A stretch of 49,969 nt of DNA, from positions 1 to 49,969 of the forward strand of contig CAMVIB010000020.1 of NCBI GenBank assembly GCA_947167455.1, given 5' to 3'. This DNA comes from an uncultured Prevotellaceae bacterium. GTDB taxonomy: Bacteria > Bacteroidota > Bacteroidia > Bacteroidales > Bacteroidaceae. The notes beneath the pieces were generated by a model. That model searched no databases, was not told the DNA's origin, and saw only the letters and a program-made list of their open reading frames with translations. Within the stretch, counting starts at the first letter, position 1. Every line of letters begins with the position of its first letter. Position numbers and translations under genes: made by a program. This document shows, piece by piece, positions 17,641-25,227 of this stretch.

Positions 17641-19131
17641 TTATGGGATGAGTGCCCTCCAGCGCTCGTAGGCATCGCGGTAGGCTGCGGCGTTCTGCGT
17701 GTCGGGCTCTATGACCTGAAGCTTTTGCAACGCTGCGAAGGCTTCGCGATGGTCGGCATAGATGCCGGCTCCGATGCCGGCTCCGCGTGCTGCGCCCACG
17801 CTGCCATCGGTGTCGCACAGCTCAATGGTGGCACCCGTCACGCTGGCCAGCGTGTCGCGGAAGATGGGGCTGAGGAACATATTGGCACGACCGGCGCGTA
17901 TGGTCTTGAGCTCCATGCCCATCTCCTTCATTATCTCCATGCCGTAGGCAAAACTGAAGACGATGCCCTCCTGCGCCGCACGCAGCATGTGTGCCTGCGT
18001 GTGGGTGTTGAAGTTGATGCCGTGAATGCAGGCCCCCACCTCGCGGTTGCAAAGCACGCGCTCGGCACCGTTGCCGAAAGGCAGGATGCTGAGGCCGGCC
18101 GCACCGATGGGCGCTGTGGCGGCGAGGTCGTTCATCTCGGCGTATGATGCCGTGGCGTTGCCATTGAGCGGCGAAGCCACGATGCGACGCATCCACGAGT
18201 TGAGGATGCCTGTGCCGTTGATGCACAGCAGCACGCCGAGGCGCGGGTCGGCCGCTGTGTGGTTGACGTGTGCGAAGGTGTTGACACGGCTCTGGGGGTC
18301 ATAGCCCACCTGTCCGAGCACACCATATACCACCCCCGAGGTGCCTGCCGTCGTGGCAGCCTCACCGGGCTCGAAGACGTCGAGCGACAGGGCATTGTTG
18401 GGCTGGTCGCCGGCACGGTAGGTGACGGGTGTCCCGGCGGCGAGTCCGAGCTCTTCGGCCACCTGCTGCGTCACCTCGCCCTGCCGGCCGAAGGTGGGCA
18501 CGATGTCTGCCAACATCGTCGAAGGGATGCCATAGTAGTCGAGAAGGAACTGTGCGGGGGTGTCGGTGGCGAAGTCCCACATGATGCCTTCGGAGAGGCC
18601 GCTGACGGTAGTGGCGGCACAACCCGTGAGGCGTGCGGCGATATAGTCGCCGGGGAGCATTATCTTATATATCTTCTCGAAGGTCTCGGGCTCGTTCTCG
18701 CGCACCCAGGCCAGCTTGGCGGCGGTGAAGTTGCCCGGCGAGTTCAGCAGATGGCTGAGGCACTGCCGGCTGCCGATGGCCTCGAAAGCCTGACGGCCGT
18801 AGGGCACGGCGCGCGAGTCACACCATATTATGGCATCGCGCAGGGCGCGCAAGTCGCGATCCACGCACACGAGGCCGTGCATCTGATAGCTGATGCCGAT
18901 GGCCTTGACGTCGGCGGGGGCGGCGTTGCCCTGACGCATGATGTCGGCAGTGGCAAGTTTAAGGTACTGCCACCACGCCTCGGGCTGCTGTTCCGCCCAT
19001 CCTGCCTTGACGGCCTTGATGGGAGCTTCTGTTTTAGGATAGAAAGCGGAAGCAACACACTGTCCGCTCTGTGCATCTACCAGCGAAGCCTTGACGCTGG
19101 AACTGCCGATGTCGTAACCTAAGAGATACAT
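17641..19131 (-). CDS. xylB: Xylulokinase
   Basis: A 496-residue FGGY-family sugar kinase that phosphorylates D-xylulose to xylulose 5-phosphate for the pentose phosphate pathway. The N-terminal phosphate loop GYDIGSSSVKASLVD, the substrate segment ISYQMHGLV with IIWCDSR, the catalytic-Asp segment YRAGDQPNNAL and the C-terminal GAARGAGIGAG are all present. The pairing with xylA fixes the substrate assignment among FGGY kinases. It has its own promoter (19174-19207) and is first in the xylBA operon. Confidence 0.96.
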   Translation of the reverse strand: MYLLGYDIGSSSVKASLVDAQSGQCVASAFYPKTEAPIKAVKAGWAEQQPEAWWQYLKLATADIMRQGNAAPADVKAIGISYQMHGLVCVDRDLRALRDAIIWCDSRAVPYGRQAFEAIGSRQCLSHLLNSPGNFTAAKLAWVRENEPETFEKIYKIMLPGDYIAARLTGCAATTVSGLSEGIMWDFATDTPAQFLLDYYGIPSTMLADIVPTFGRQGEVTQQVAEELGLAAGTPVTYRAGDQPNNALSLDVFEPGEAATTAGTSGVVYGVLGQVGYDPQSRVNTFAHVNHTAADPRLGVLLCINGTGILNSWMRRIVASPLNGNATASYAEMNDLAATAPIGAAGLSILPFGNGAERVLCNREVGACIHGINFNTHTQAHMLRAAQEGIVFSFAYGMEIMKEMGMELKTIRAGRANMFLSPIFRDTLASVTGATIELCDTDGSVGAARGAGIGAGIYADHREAFAALQKLQVIEPDTQNAAAYRDAYERWRALIP

Positions 19132-19173
19132 AACTGATGTGAAAATGCCTTCTGTTTTTGTTTAAACGTGGTG

Positions 19174-19207
19174 CAAAAGTAGGTGTTTCGCCGAGACGTG
19201 ATGCAAA
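19174..19207 (-). promoter_or_regulatory. Promoter of xylB-xylA
   Basis: Reading the minus strand, TTTG at 19207-19204 and TACTTTTG at 19181-19174 are spaced by 22 bp, slightly wide, about 43 bp before the xylB start. The -7 element fits the consensus. Confidence 0.65.
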
Positions 19208-19285
19208 ATAATGTCTTATTTATGCTCCAAAATCGTCTCATCATGCCTTGTGTTCTACTTTTCCACAACAAATTAGACATTATTC

Positions 19286-21211
19286 TCACAACTCGTCGCA
19301 CTCGGCCAGCCATGCCGAGGCAGTAGCGTCGCTGGGCATGCGCCAGTCGCCACGTGGTGACAGACTCACGCTGCCCACCTTGGGGCCGTCGGGCATACAT
19401 GAGCGCTTGAACTGCTGGCTGAAGAAGCGGCGGTAGAAGGTGGTGAGCCCGTGCTTGATGGTGTCGATGGTGTATGTGTCACGGAAGGCGAGCTGCGCCA
19501 GATAGTAGATCTTAGAAGGACGGAAGCCCCATCTCAGGGCGTAGTAGATGAAGAAGTCATGAAGCTCGTATGGCCCTACGAGGTCTTCGGTCTTCTGCTC
19601 TATCTCGCCCTGGTCGTTGGCAGGCAGCAGCTCGGGGCTGATGGGCGTCGCCACGATGTCGAGGAGCGTGGCGCGCACATCGTCGTCGTGTTGCTGCGCC
19701 ACCCATTTCACGAGATGTCGGACAAGCGTCTTGGGCACACCGGCGTTGACGCCATACATCGACATCTGGTCGCCGTTGTAGGTGCACCATCCCAGTGCAA
19801 GCTCTGAGAGATCGCCGGTGCCGATGACAAGGGCATTCTCCTTGTTGGCGACATCCATGAGAATCTGTGTGCGCTCACGTGCCTGGCTGTTCTCGTAGGT
19901 GACGTCGTGGACGCTGATATCGTGACCGATATCCTCAAAATGCTGCTGCACGGCGCGGCCTATGGGAATCTCACGCACGGTGACTCCGAGCTTCCGCATG
20001 AGAGAGAGAGCGTTGGTATAGGTGCGGTCGGTGGTGCCGAAGCCCGGCATCGTGATGCCGATGATGCCCTTGCGGCTGAGGTCGAGCAGGGCGAAAGCCC
20101 TCACGGCGACGAGCAGAGCGAGCGTTGAGTCGAGACCGCCAGAGATGCCTATCACGACGTTGTGGGCCTGCGTGTGCGACAGACGCTTGGCAAGGGCCTC
20201 GGCCTGAATGCTGAAGATTTCCTCACAACGCTCGTCGAGGTGCCTGCCCTGCGGCACGAAGGGGTGCGGGTCGATGGTGCGGCTGAGTTCGAACTCGTGA
20301 GTGGTGATGAGTGCACTCTCCACGACAGGCATCGCCGTAGCGGCATAGTGTGCTGCCGAGGCCGTGAAGGTGGTGTTGGTGCGGCGGTGTATGCGCAGGC
20401 GCTCCACGTCAATCTCGCTCTCCACGAGCTGCGGCTTGAGGCTATGGTTCTCGCCCGAGCGCAGCAGCACGCCGTTCTCGGCAATGAAGACCTTGCCGCT
20501 GAAGAGAAGGTCCTGGCTGCTCTCGCCGAAACCGGCAGCGGCATAGACATAGCCCGAGATGGTGCGGGCACTCTGCCCCACGATGAGGTTGCGCAGATAG
20601 CTGCGCTTGCCAACGAGGTCGTTGTCGGCACTGAGGTTGAAGATAATCTCGGCACCCTCGAGGGCGAGACGGCTCGACACGGGAATGGGTGCCCACAGGT
20701 CCTCGCAGATCTCAATGGCGAAGGTACATGTCGGGGTGCGGAAGAGCTGACGCGCGCTGAGGGCCACCTGCTGGCCGGCAAGCCACACCTGCGCACCATC
20801 GGGGATGTCGTCGGCACTGGCAAACCACCTGCGCTCGTAGAACTCGCCGTAGTTGGGCAGATAGGTCTTGGGCACGATGCCCAGGATCTTACCCTTCTGC
20901 ACCACGGCGGCGCAGTTGAGCAGCATGCCCCTGTAGGCCACGGGCATGCCGACAATGGTGATGATGTCGAGTGAGCGCGAGAAATTCATGAGGTGAATGA
21001 GGGCTGCCTCGGCCTCGTCGATGAGCAGATGCTGGGCGAAGAGGTCACCGCAGGTGTAGGCCGTCATGGAAAGTTCTGGCATGCATATTATCTCGACACC
21101 TCGGCCCTCGGCCTGAATGACGAGGCTCTCTATGCTCTGAACGTTGCTGCGCGGGTCGGCGACACGCACCTCGGGCACGCCTGCCGCTATCTTCACGAAT
21201 CCGTTATTCAT
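19286..21211 (-). CDS. nadE: Glutamine-dependent NAD+ synthetase
   Basis: A 641-residue two-domain enzyme that amidates nicotinic acid adenine dinucleotide to NAD+ using glutamine. The N-terminal nitrilase-type glutaminase (about 1-285) has the Glu-Lys-Cys triad in MPELSMTAYTCGD, IVPKTYLPNYGEFYE and EICEDLWAP. The C-terminal synthetase has the PP-loop VVIGISGGLDSTLALL and the ALVIGTGDLSELALGW block. The size fits the long, glutamine-using form. It has its own promoter and is followed by xylB on the same strand after a 154-bp gap. Confidence 0.97.
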   Translation of the reverse strand: MNNGFVKIAAGVPEVRVADPRSNVQSIESLVIQAEGRGVEIICMPELSMTAYTCGDLFAQHLLIDEAEAALIHLMNFSRSLDIITIVGMPVAYRGMLLNCAAVVQKGKILGIVPKTYLPNYGEFYERRWFASADDIPDGAQVWLAGQQVALSARQLFRTPTCTFAIEICEDLWAPIPVSSRLALEGAEIIFNLSADNDLVGKRSYLRNLIVGQSARTISGYVYAAAGFGESSQDLLFSGKVFIAENGVLLRSGENHSLKPQLVESEIDVERLRIHRRTNTTFTASAAHYAATAMPVVESALITTHEFELSRTIDPHPFVPQGRHLDERCEEIFSIQAEALAKRLSHTQAHNVVIGISGGLDSTLALLVAVRAFALLDLSRKGIIGITMPGFGTTDRTYTNALSLMRKLGVTVREIPIGRAVQQHFEDIGHDISVHDVTYENSQARERTQILMDVANKENALVIGTGDLSELALGWCTYNGDQMSMYGVNAGVPKTLVRHLVKWVAQQHDDDVRATLLDIVATPISPELLPANDQGEIEQKTEDLVGPYELHDFFIYYALRWGFRPSKIYYLAQLAFRDTYTIDTIKHGLTTFYRRFFSQQFKRSCMPDGPKVGSVSLSPRGDWRMPSDATASAWLAECDEL

Positions 21212-21246
21212 AGTATTCCTTATTAATATATATGTAAGTTTGGGCG

Positions 21247-21277
21247 CAAAAGTACAAAAAGAACTTAACAGGGCAAA
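21247..21277 (-). promoter_or_regulatory. Promoter of nadE
   Basis: Reading the minus strand, TTTG at 21277-21274 and TACTTTTG at 21254-21247 are spaced by 19 bp, an exact fit to the phylum consensus, 36 bp before the nadE start. Confidence 0.85.
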
Positions 21278-21293
21278 TAAAATACCTGAAAAG

Positions 21294-21325
21294 TTTGCAT
21301 ACTACGCGGGAAAATAGTTTCTTTG
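21294..21325 (+). promoter_or_regulatory. Promoter of the rubrerythrin gene
   Basis: TTTG at 21294-21297 and TTTCTTTG at 21318-21325, spaced by 20 bp. The -7 element deviates in one base. It is divergent from, and adjacent to, the nadE promoter. Confidence 0.65.
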
Positions 21326-21406
21326 CACACGCGATTCGACTTAACAGGCATCGCAGCTAATCATATCTAAGTAATCAATATTAATTAACCCCCAAGACTA
21401 ACAACT

Positions 21407-21952
21407 ATGTCAAAGAAATTTGTATGCACCGTTTGTGGCTACATCCACGAAGGTCCCGAACCGCCCGAGAAATGCCCCGTTTGCAAGCAGCCTGCAAGCA
21501 AGTTCCGCGAGCTGAAGGAAGATAAGCTTGACTTCGTCACAGAGCATGTCGTAGGCATCGCAAAGGGTGTTGACCCCGAGATTCTCGAAGGCCTGCACGC
21601 TCATTTCGAGGGTGAGTGCTCGGAGGTGGGAATGTATCTGGCCATGAGCCGTCAGGCCGACCGCGAGGGCTATCCCGATGTCGCCGAGGCTTTCCGCCGC
21701 TATGCCTTCGAAGAGGCCGACCATGCCGCTCGTATCGCCGAGCTGCTCGGCGAGTGCGTCTGGGACACCAAGACGAACCTGAAGAAGCGCATGGAGGCTG
21801 AGAGCGGAGCTTGCGCCGGCAAGATGGCTATCGCCAAGAAGGCCAAGGAGCTGGACCTCGACGCCATCCACGACACCATCCACGAGATGGCCAAGGATGA
21901 GGCACGCCACGGCCGCGGCTTCGAAGGACTCTACAAGCGCTACTTCGAATAA
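21407..21952 (+). CDS. Reverse rubrerythrin (N-terminal rubredoxin plus diiron four-helix domain)
   Basis: A 181-residue protein. The N-terminal rubredoxin-like iron site has Cys7, Cys10, Cys23 and Cys26 ([18 protein letters not shown]). It is followed by a ferritin-like diiron domain with Glu/His ligands in [21 protein letters not shown] and [12 protein letters not shown]. Having the rubredoxin part first is the reverse rubrerythrin order, which acts as an NAD(P)H-linked peroxide and oxygen reductase in anaerobes. It is cytosolic and monocistronic, with its own promoter and a strong terminator. Its metal-site layout matches the N-terminus of NqrC in this window. Confidence 0.95.
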   Translation: MSKKFVCTVCGYIHEGPEPPEKCPVCKQPASKFRELKEDKLDFVTEHVVGIAKGVDPEILEGLHAHFEGECSEVGMYLAMSRQADREGYPDVAEAFRRYAFEEADHAARIAELLGECVWDTKTNLKKRMEAESGACAGKMAIAKKAKELDLDAIHDTIHEMAKDEARHGRGFEGLYKRYFE

Positions 21953-21992
21953 GCGACAGCCAGAAACGCTAAGACAGCGTCACGCTAAGACA

Positions 21993-22030
21993 ACGCCCCG
22001 GGTGAACGATGCCACCCGGGGCGTCTTTGT
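21993..22030 (+). terminator. Terminator of the rubrerythrin gene
   Basis: ACGCCCCGGGT (21993-22003) pairs perfectly with 22014-22024 around a 10-nt loop, then CTTTGT. The U-run is short but the stem is very stable. Confidence 0.75.
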
Positions 22031-22175
22031 CTGGGTAATGCTCACTCAGGGCAGCATCGATGCCACACGACCTTCGCACACTTCTGCCCTACGGCACAGA
22101 AGCATCGACACAACAACTCATGCACATAAAGCAAAAAAATGTCGGCGATTGTGCTTACTTTACGGGAGAATTATG

Positions 22176-22183
22176 TATCTTTG
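22176..22183 (+). promoter_or_regulatory. -7 element upstream of the HU/winged-helix gene and its tandem arrays
   Basis: TATCTTTG fits the consensus; a good -33 box is not evident. Transcription from about 22190 would run through both 22-bp arrays, giving a leader of about 230 nt before the ATG at 22420. Confidence 0.6.
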
Positions 22184-22201
22184 CCCCGTGGATGCAGTTA
22201 G

Positions 22202-22281
22202 CCCACGTTCGTGGGACAATTGGCCCACGTTCGTGGGATGATTAGCCCACGTTCGTGGGATGATTGGCCCACGTTCGTGGG
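22202..22281 (+). repeat. Array 1: four palindromes CCCACGTTCGTGGG at exact 22-bp spacing
   Basis: The palindrome occurs at 22202-22215, 22224-22237, 22246-22259 and 22268-22281. Linkers of 8 bp vary slightly (ACAATTGG, ATGATTAG, ATGATTGG) while the palindrome is invariant. The 22-bp period is close to two helical turns, so all sites face one side of the DNA. It lies just downstream of a promoter and upstream of a DNA-binding protein gene. It could be an operator array or a string of RNA hairpins. Confidence 0.95.
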
Positions 22282-22291
22282 ACAAGCGTAA

Positions 22292-22379
22292 CCCCTGGGC
22301 GATGAGGCAACAGCCCCTGGGCGATGAGGCAACAGCCCCTGGGCGATGAGGCAACAGCGCCAGGGCGATGAGGCAACAG
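22292..22379 (+). repeat. Array 2: four direct 22-bp repeats
   Basis: Units at 22292-22313, 22314-22335 and 22336-22357 are identical (CCCCTGGGCGATGAGGC then AACAG). The fourth at 22358-22379 differs only in its first few bases (CGCCAGGGCG). Each has a short dyad CCC/GGG. It follows array 1 after 10 bp and has the same unit length but an unrelated sequence. It ends 40 bp before the HU/winged-helix start codon. Confidence 0.95.
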
Positions 22380-22419
22380 CCACATAAACTACTCAACTTA
22401 CCATCAACAACAAACAACC

Positions 22420-23049
22420 ATGAGCAACAACACCATTGATTACACATTGAAGCTTCGTCCGGAGAGAGCTTCCGACAAGAAGCAGCGACGGGTCTATTCC
22501 AGCCCCGTGTTCAGAGAGAAAGTTGACAGCAAAGACATCGCCAGCGAGCTAGTATCCTCGACGACGCTGACAGAGACCGACATCATAGCCGTGCTGACAG
22601 GCCTCAGCGAGAGGCTGGCATCCCACCTGCGTAGCGGCGAGCTGGTGACGCTCGAGGGCATCGGCTCGTTCGGCGTTCGCTTAAAGAGCGAACAAGGCAC
22701 AGACCGCAAAGGACGCCTGACGACGAAAGACACACGGGTGAGCGGCATCCTGTTCCGCCCCTCCGAGGAATTTCTCACCAAGGTCAGGGACGTGCACTTC
22801 CGTCTGACCGCCGGTCCTCGCATCAAGATGCCTGACGATGAAGAAATCCTGCAAAAGCTCAACGAGCACTTTGCTACAAAGGACTTTATAACATGTCCCG
22901 TTCTGGCCGACAAGCTAAGTGTGTCGAAACGACGCAGCTATCAGATAGCAGCACGGCTGGTGGAGCAAGGCATCCTCTCGCGCCGTGGCCGCGGCTCAAC
23001 GACCCACTACGTTCTCGGCGAGAAGGGCTCGTCGGCACATACGCACTGA
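22420..23049 (+). CDS. HU-related DNA-binding protein with C-terminal winged-helix extension
   Basis: A 209-residue protein. Residues 1-140 match the Bacteroidetes HU-related family (TIGR01201 type): YTLKLRPE at the start, a helical dimer region (DIASELVSSTTLTETDI), VTLEGIGSFGVRL leading into the DNA arm, and the ILFRPSEEFLTKV strand. Residues 145-209 form a winged-helix-like domain (CPVLADKLSVSKRRSYQIAA, then LVEQGILSRRGRGSTTHYVLG). The usual family member ends before this. The leader carries two tandem arrays that may be its own binding sites. It converges on the RAYT-like gene with an 17-bp gap. Confidence 0.85.
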   Translation: MSNNTIDYTLKLRPERASDKKQRRVYSSPVFREKVDSKDIASELVSSTTLTETDIIAVLTGLSERLASHLRSGELVTLEGIGSFGVRLKSEQGTDRKGRLTTKDTRVSGILFRPSEEFLTKVRDVHFRLTAGPRIKMPDDEEILQKLNEHFATKDFITCPVLADKLSVSKRRSYQIAARLVEQGILSRRGRGSTTHYVLGEKGSSAHTH

Positions 23050-23066
23050 CAAGCAAGGACACACCT

Positions 23067-24566
23067 TTACATGACAATCCTCGCTTCACCCTCAAAGGCG
23101 CACAACTCGGCAGCCAGGGTGTTGAGGTTGTGGAATCGGCTGTAGTCGCTGTCGGCGGGAGCAGCGCCGACACCTCCCATCGCGTCGAGTTCCCATGGTG
23201 CCAGGATGAGGAGCGAGCCACTGGCACACGCTTCAAAACGCTTTCTCTCGGGTTTCCAGTAGCGTCCGATGGGTGTCTTCTGCAGGTGTATCAGCGGGAA
23301 TCGTCGTCTGAGACACTCATCCTTCATCAACGACTCGCCACGTGAGATGCCGGGAGTGATGATGACAGTGCCGCCTGTCATGACTGCCGCCTCCCAGCGG
23401 CGACGGTCGGCGGCATAGTCGTCAGTAGTCTCGTAGGGCAGACGGCTCACGGGGTGGCGACGATGGCACATCACCTGCACCCTGCGCGGCCATCTCAGCA
23501 AGAAGAGGTTGCCAAAGGCCCCATAGCTGCGCTGCCCTATCTTGACATGCAGACAACGCCGCAGGAAGTCGGGCAGGACATGGCACAGCATGGCTCGACG
23601 GGGATTGTCGAACACATAGGCTATCATAGCCTGGCGATGGCGCTCGTCGAGGCACACGGTGTCGTCGTAGTTGTCATCGAAAAGTGGGCGCTGTTGCCGC
23701 CCCACGCAGGCATAGTATTCCTGACGCTGCTTCTTAGACAATGCACGCACGAGGTCGCCTTCGTTGTCGTGGATGGCGGACTTCTCGCGTAGCCACGCGG
23801 GGGCATCGTCGCGTGTACAGGCGTCGGGGACAGGCCGGTTGGAAGAGGAAGGCAGCCCCTGTTGCTGCTGCCAAAGGCTGGTGCATGCGGCCTTGAAGGC
23901 CTGCATGATATCGCCGAGGCTCCATTGCATGGGTTGCATGACTTCTATAACGCCATGGAAATGATCGGGCATACACACGCACGCGTGTACCGCCACATGA
24001 TTGCCGTGCGCCTGCTGTCGGGCAGGAGTCTGTTGCCATAATGCTTGCACGGCCTCACCCAGAGGTGTGAGCACCAGGCGCTCGCCCCGCATCATGGCAG
24101 CGGGAGAGGGGGCCACGGCGGAGGGGGAGGGGGCGGGGGCTTCGCGGCCGAGATCGGTCGCGAATGGGGGAGCGGGCCAAGCGGACTTTGACACAGACAC
24201 GGAGCCGGGCGCAAGAACGGGCGCAGAGCCGGAGCCGGGCGCTAGAACTGGCGCAGAGCCAAGAACGGGCGCAGAGCCGGAGCCGGGCGCAGGGCCAGAG
24301 CTGGGCGCAGAGCCGGAGCTGGGCGCAGAGCCGGAGCCGGGCGCAGAGCCGGAGCCGGGCGCAGGGTCCAGAACGGCCGGGCCGGGTGCAGAGCCTAGAA
24401 CGGCTGTGGACGCGGAGGCAGTTTCGGAAGCGGAAGCAGGGACTGTAGCAGACGTGAAGCGCGAAAGGAGGCGTTCACGACCGCTCACCACAAGCGTGAT
24501 GAGATATGTGCCACGGCCATAATAGTCATGGCCGGCGTTACGTGGGCGATAAGGTGACGTTTCCAT
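23067..24566 (-). CDS. RAYT-like (IS200/REP-associated) HUH tyrosine transposase with repeat insertion and C-terminal domain
   Basis: A 499-residue protein when started at METSPYRPRN (24566), 34 bp after the TSCPD stop. HUH-family marks: a first strand GRGTYLITLVVSGRERLL, the motif CMPDHFHGVIEV (His202 and His204) and the nucleophile region AMIAYVFDNPRRAM (Tyr317). A low-complexity insertion of about 115 residues (43-157), rich in GSGSAP repeats, splits the N-terminal part. A C-terminal domain (about 352-499; TVIITPGISRGESLMKDE, RYWKPERKRFEACASG) has a Rossmann-like look and is typical of Bacteroidetes members. Such proteins act on hairpin-bearing repeats. Activity here is not shown. Confidence 0.8.
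   Translation of the reverse strand: METSPYRPRNAGHDYYGRGTYLITLVVSGRERLLSRFTSATVPASASETASASTAVLGSAPGPAVLDPAPGSGSAPGSGSAPSSGSAPSSGPAPGSGSAPVLGSAPVLAPGSGSAPVLAPGSVSVSKSAWPAPPFATDLGREAPAPSPSAVAPSPAAMMRGERLVLTPLGEAVQALWQQTPARQQAHGNHVAVHACVCMPDHFHGVIEVMQPMQWSLGDIMQAFKAACTSLWQQQQGLPSSSNRPVPDACTRDDAPAWLREKSAIHDNEGDLVRALSKKQRQEYYACVGRQQRPLFDDNYDDTVCLDERHRQAMIAYVFDNPRRAMLCHVLPDFLRRCLHVKIGQRSYGAFGNLFLLRWPRRVQVMCHRRHPVSRLPYETTDDYAADRRRWEAAVMTGGTVIITPGISRGESLMKDECLRRRFPLIHLQKTPIGRYWKPERKRFEACASGSLLILAPWELDAMGGVGAAPADSDYSRFHNLNTLAAELCAFEGEARIVM
24201..24404 (-). repeat. In-frame 18-bp tandem repeat coding GSGSAP units
   Basis: About eleven imperfect copies of an 18-bp unit (plus strand GCGCAGAGCCGGAGCCGG) code SAPGSG-type hexapeptides inside the RAYT-like gene. 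Some units are altered (SAPVLG, SAPSSG). The 18-bp period keeps the frame open whatever the copy number. Confidence 0.85.
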
Positions 24567-24600
24567 GGTGCTTGAGCAAGGGTCGGAATATGCTGTAGCC

Positions 24601-24855
24601 TTAGGCTGTGCGGAGCTGCTCGAGGGCGCGGCAGAGTTGGTCGGGGCATGATGTGGGCTTTGCGCCACAACGGATGCCATCGAGACGGGAGATGACGTCC
24701 TCGGCCTTTTTGCCTATCACGAGGCGGCTTAGACCCTGAAGGTTGCCGTTGCAACCGCCGAGGAACGATACTTGCTGGATGACGTTGTTGTCATCGGCCA
24801 CGACATCGATGAGCTTGGAACATGTGCCGTGGGTCTGATACTGAATGTGTTTCAT
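24601..24855 (-). CDS. TSCPD domain protein (TIGR03905 type)
   Basis: An 84-residue protein containing the eponymous TSCPD motif (KPTSCPDQLCRALEQL) and conserved FLGGCNGNLQGLSRLVIG, with five cysteines overall. The domain also occurs at the C-terminus of some ribonucleotide reductases, where it may bind metal; the stand-alone form has no known function. It is probably cytosolic. Its 5' leader would contain the GA-rich tandem array at 24924-25226. The RAYT-like gene follows 34 bp downstream, so the two may be co-transcribed. Confidence 0.88.
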   Translation of the reverse strand: MKHIQYQTHGTCSKLIDVVADDNNVIQQVSFLGGCNGNLQGLSRLVIGKKAEDVISRLDGIRCGAKPTSCPDQLCRALEQLRTA

Positions 24856-24923
24856 AATTACCGTTATTTGAGAGCGTGGAAATTAGACTTTAATAAAAAG
24901 GGGAAAGGGGAAGAGAAGGAAGG

Positions 24924-25226
24924 GGTGGCGACGGAAAGGAGGGGGCGGCGACGGAAAGGAGAGACGACGACGGAAAGGAGAGACGACGACGGAAAGGAGA
25001 GACGACGACGGAAAGGAGGGGCGACGACGGAAAGGAGGGGCGGCGACGGAAAGGAGGGGGCGGCGACCAAAAGGAGGGGGCGGCGACCGAAAGGAGGGGC
25101 GGCGACGGAAAGGAGGGGCGACGACGGAAAGGAAGGGGCGGCGACGGAAAGGAAGGGGCGGCGACGGAAAGGAAGGGGCGGCGACGGAAAGGAGGGGCGA
25201 CGACGGAAAGGAGGGGCAGCGACGCG
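24924..25226. repeat. GA-rich tandem array, about 15 units of 18-20 bp
   Basis: Units of the form CGGCGACGGAAAGGAGGGG follow each other without spacers, varying at a few places (GGCG/ACGA, GGAGGGG/GGAAGGGG/GGAGAGA, one GACCAAAA). It fills the gap between the SGNH esterase stop (25228) and the TSCPD start (24855). The plus strand is strongly purine-rich. Frames are open on both strands through it, but the translations are low-complexity and not credible proteins. Confidence 0.95.
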
Positions 25227-25227
25227 A

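Noticed and set aside
22202..22379. CRISPR array
   Set aside because: The units are contiguous 22-bp repeats with near-constant 8-bp linkers in array 1 and none in array 2. There are no variable spacers of CRISPR length and no cas genes.
24567..24680. Longer start for the RAYT-like gene at 24680
   Set aside because: It would overlap the TSCPD coding end in another frame with low-complexity residues. METSPYRPRN at 24566 fits the family start and the 34-bp gap.
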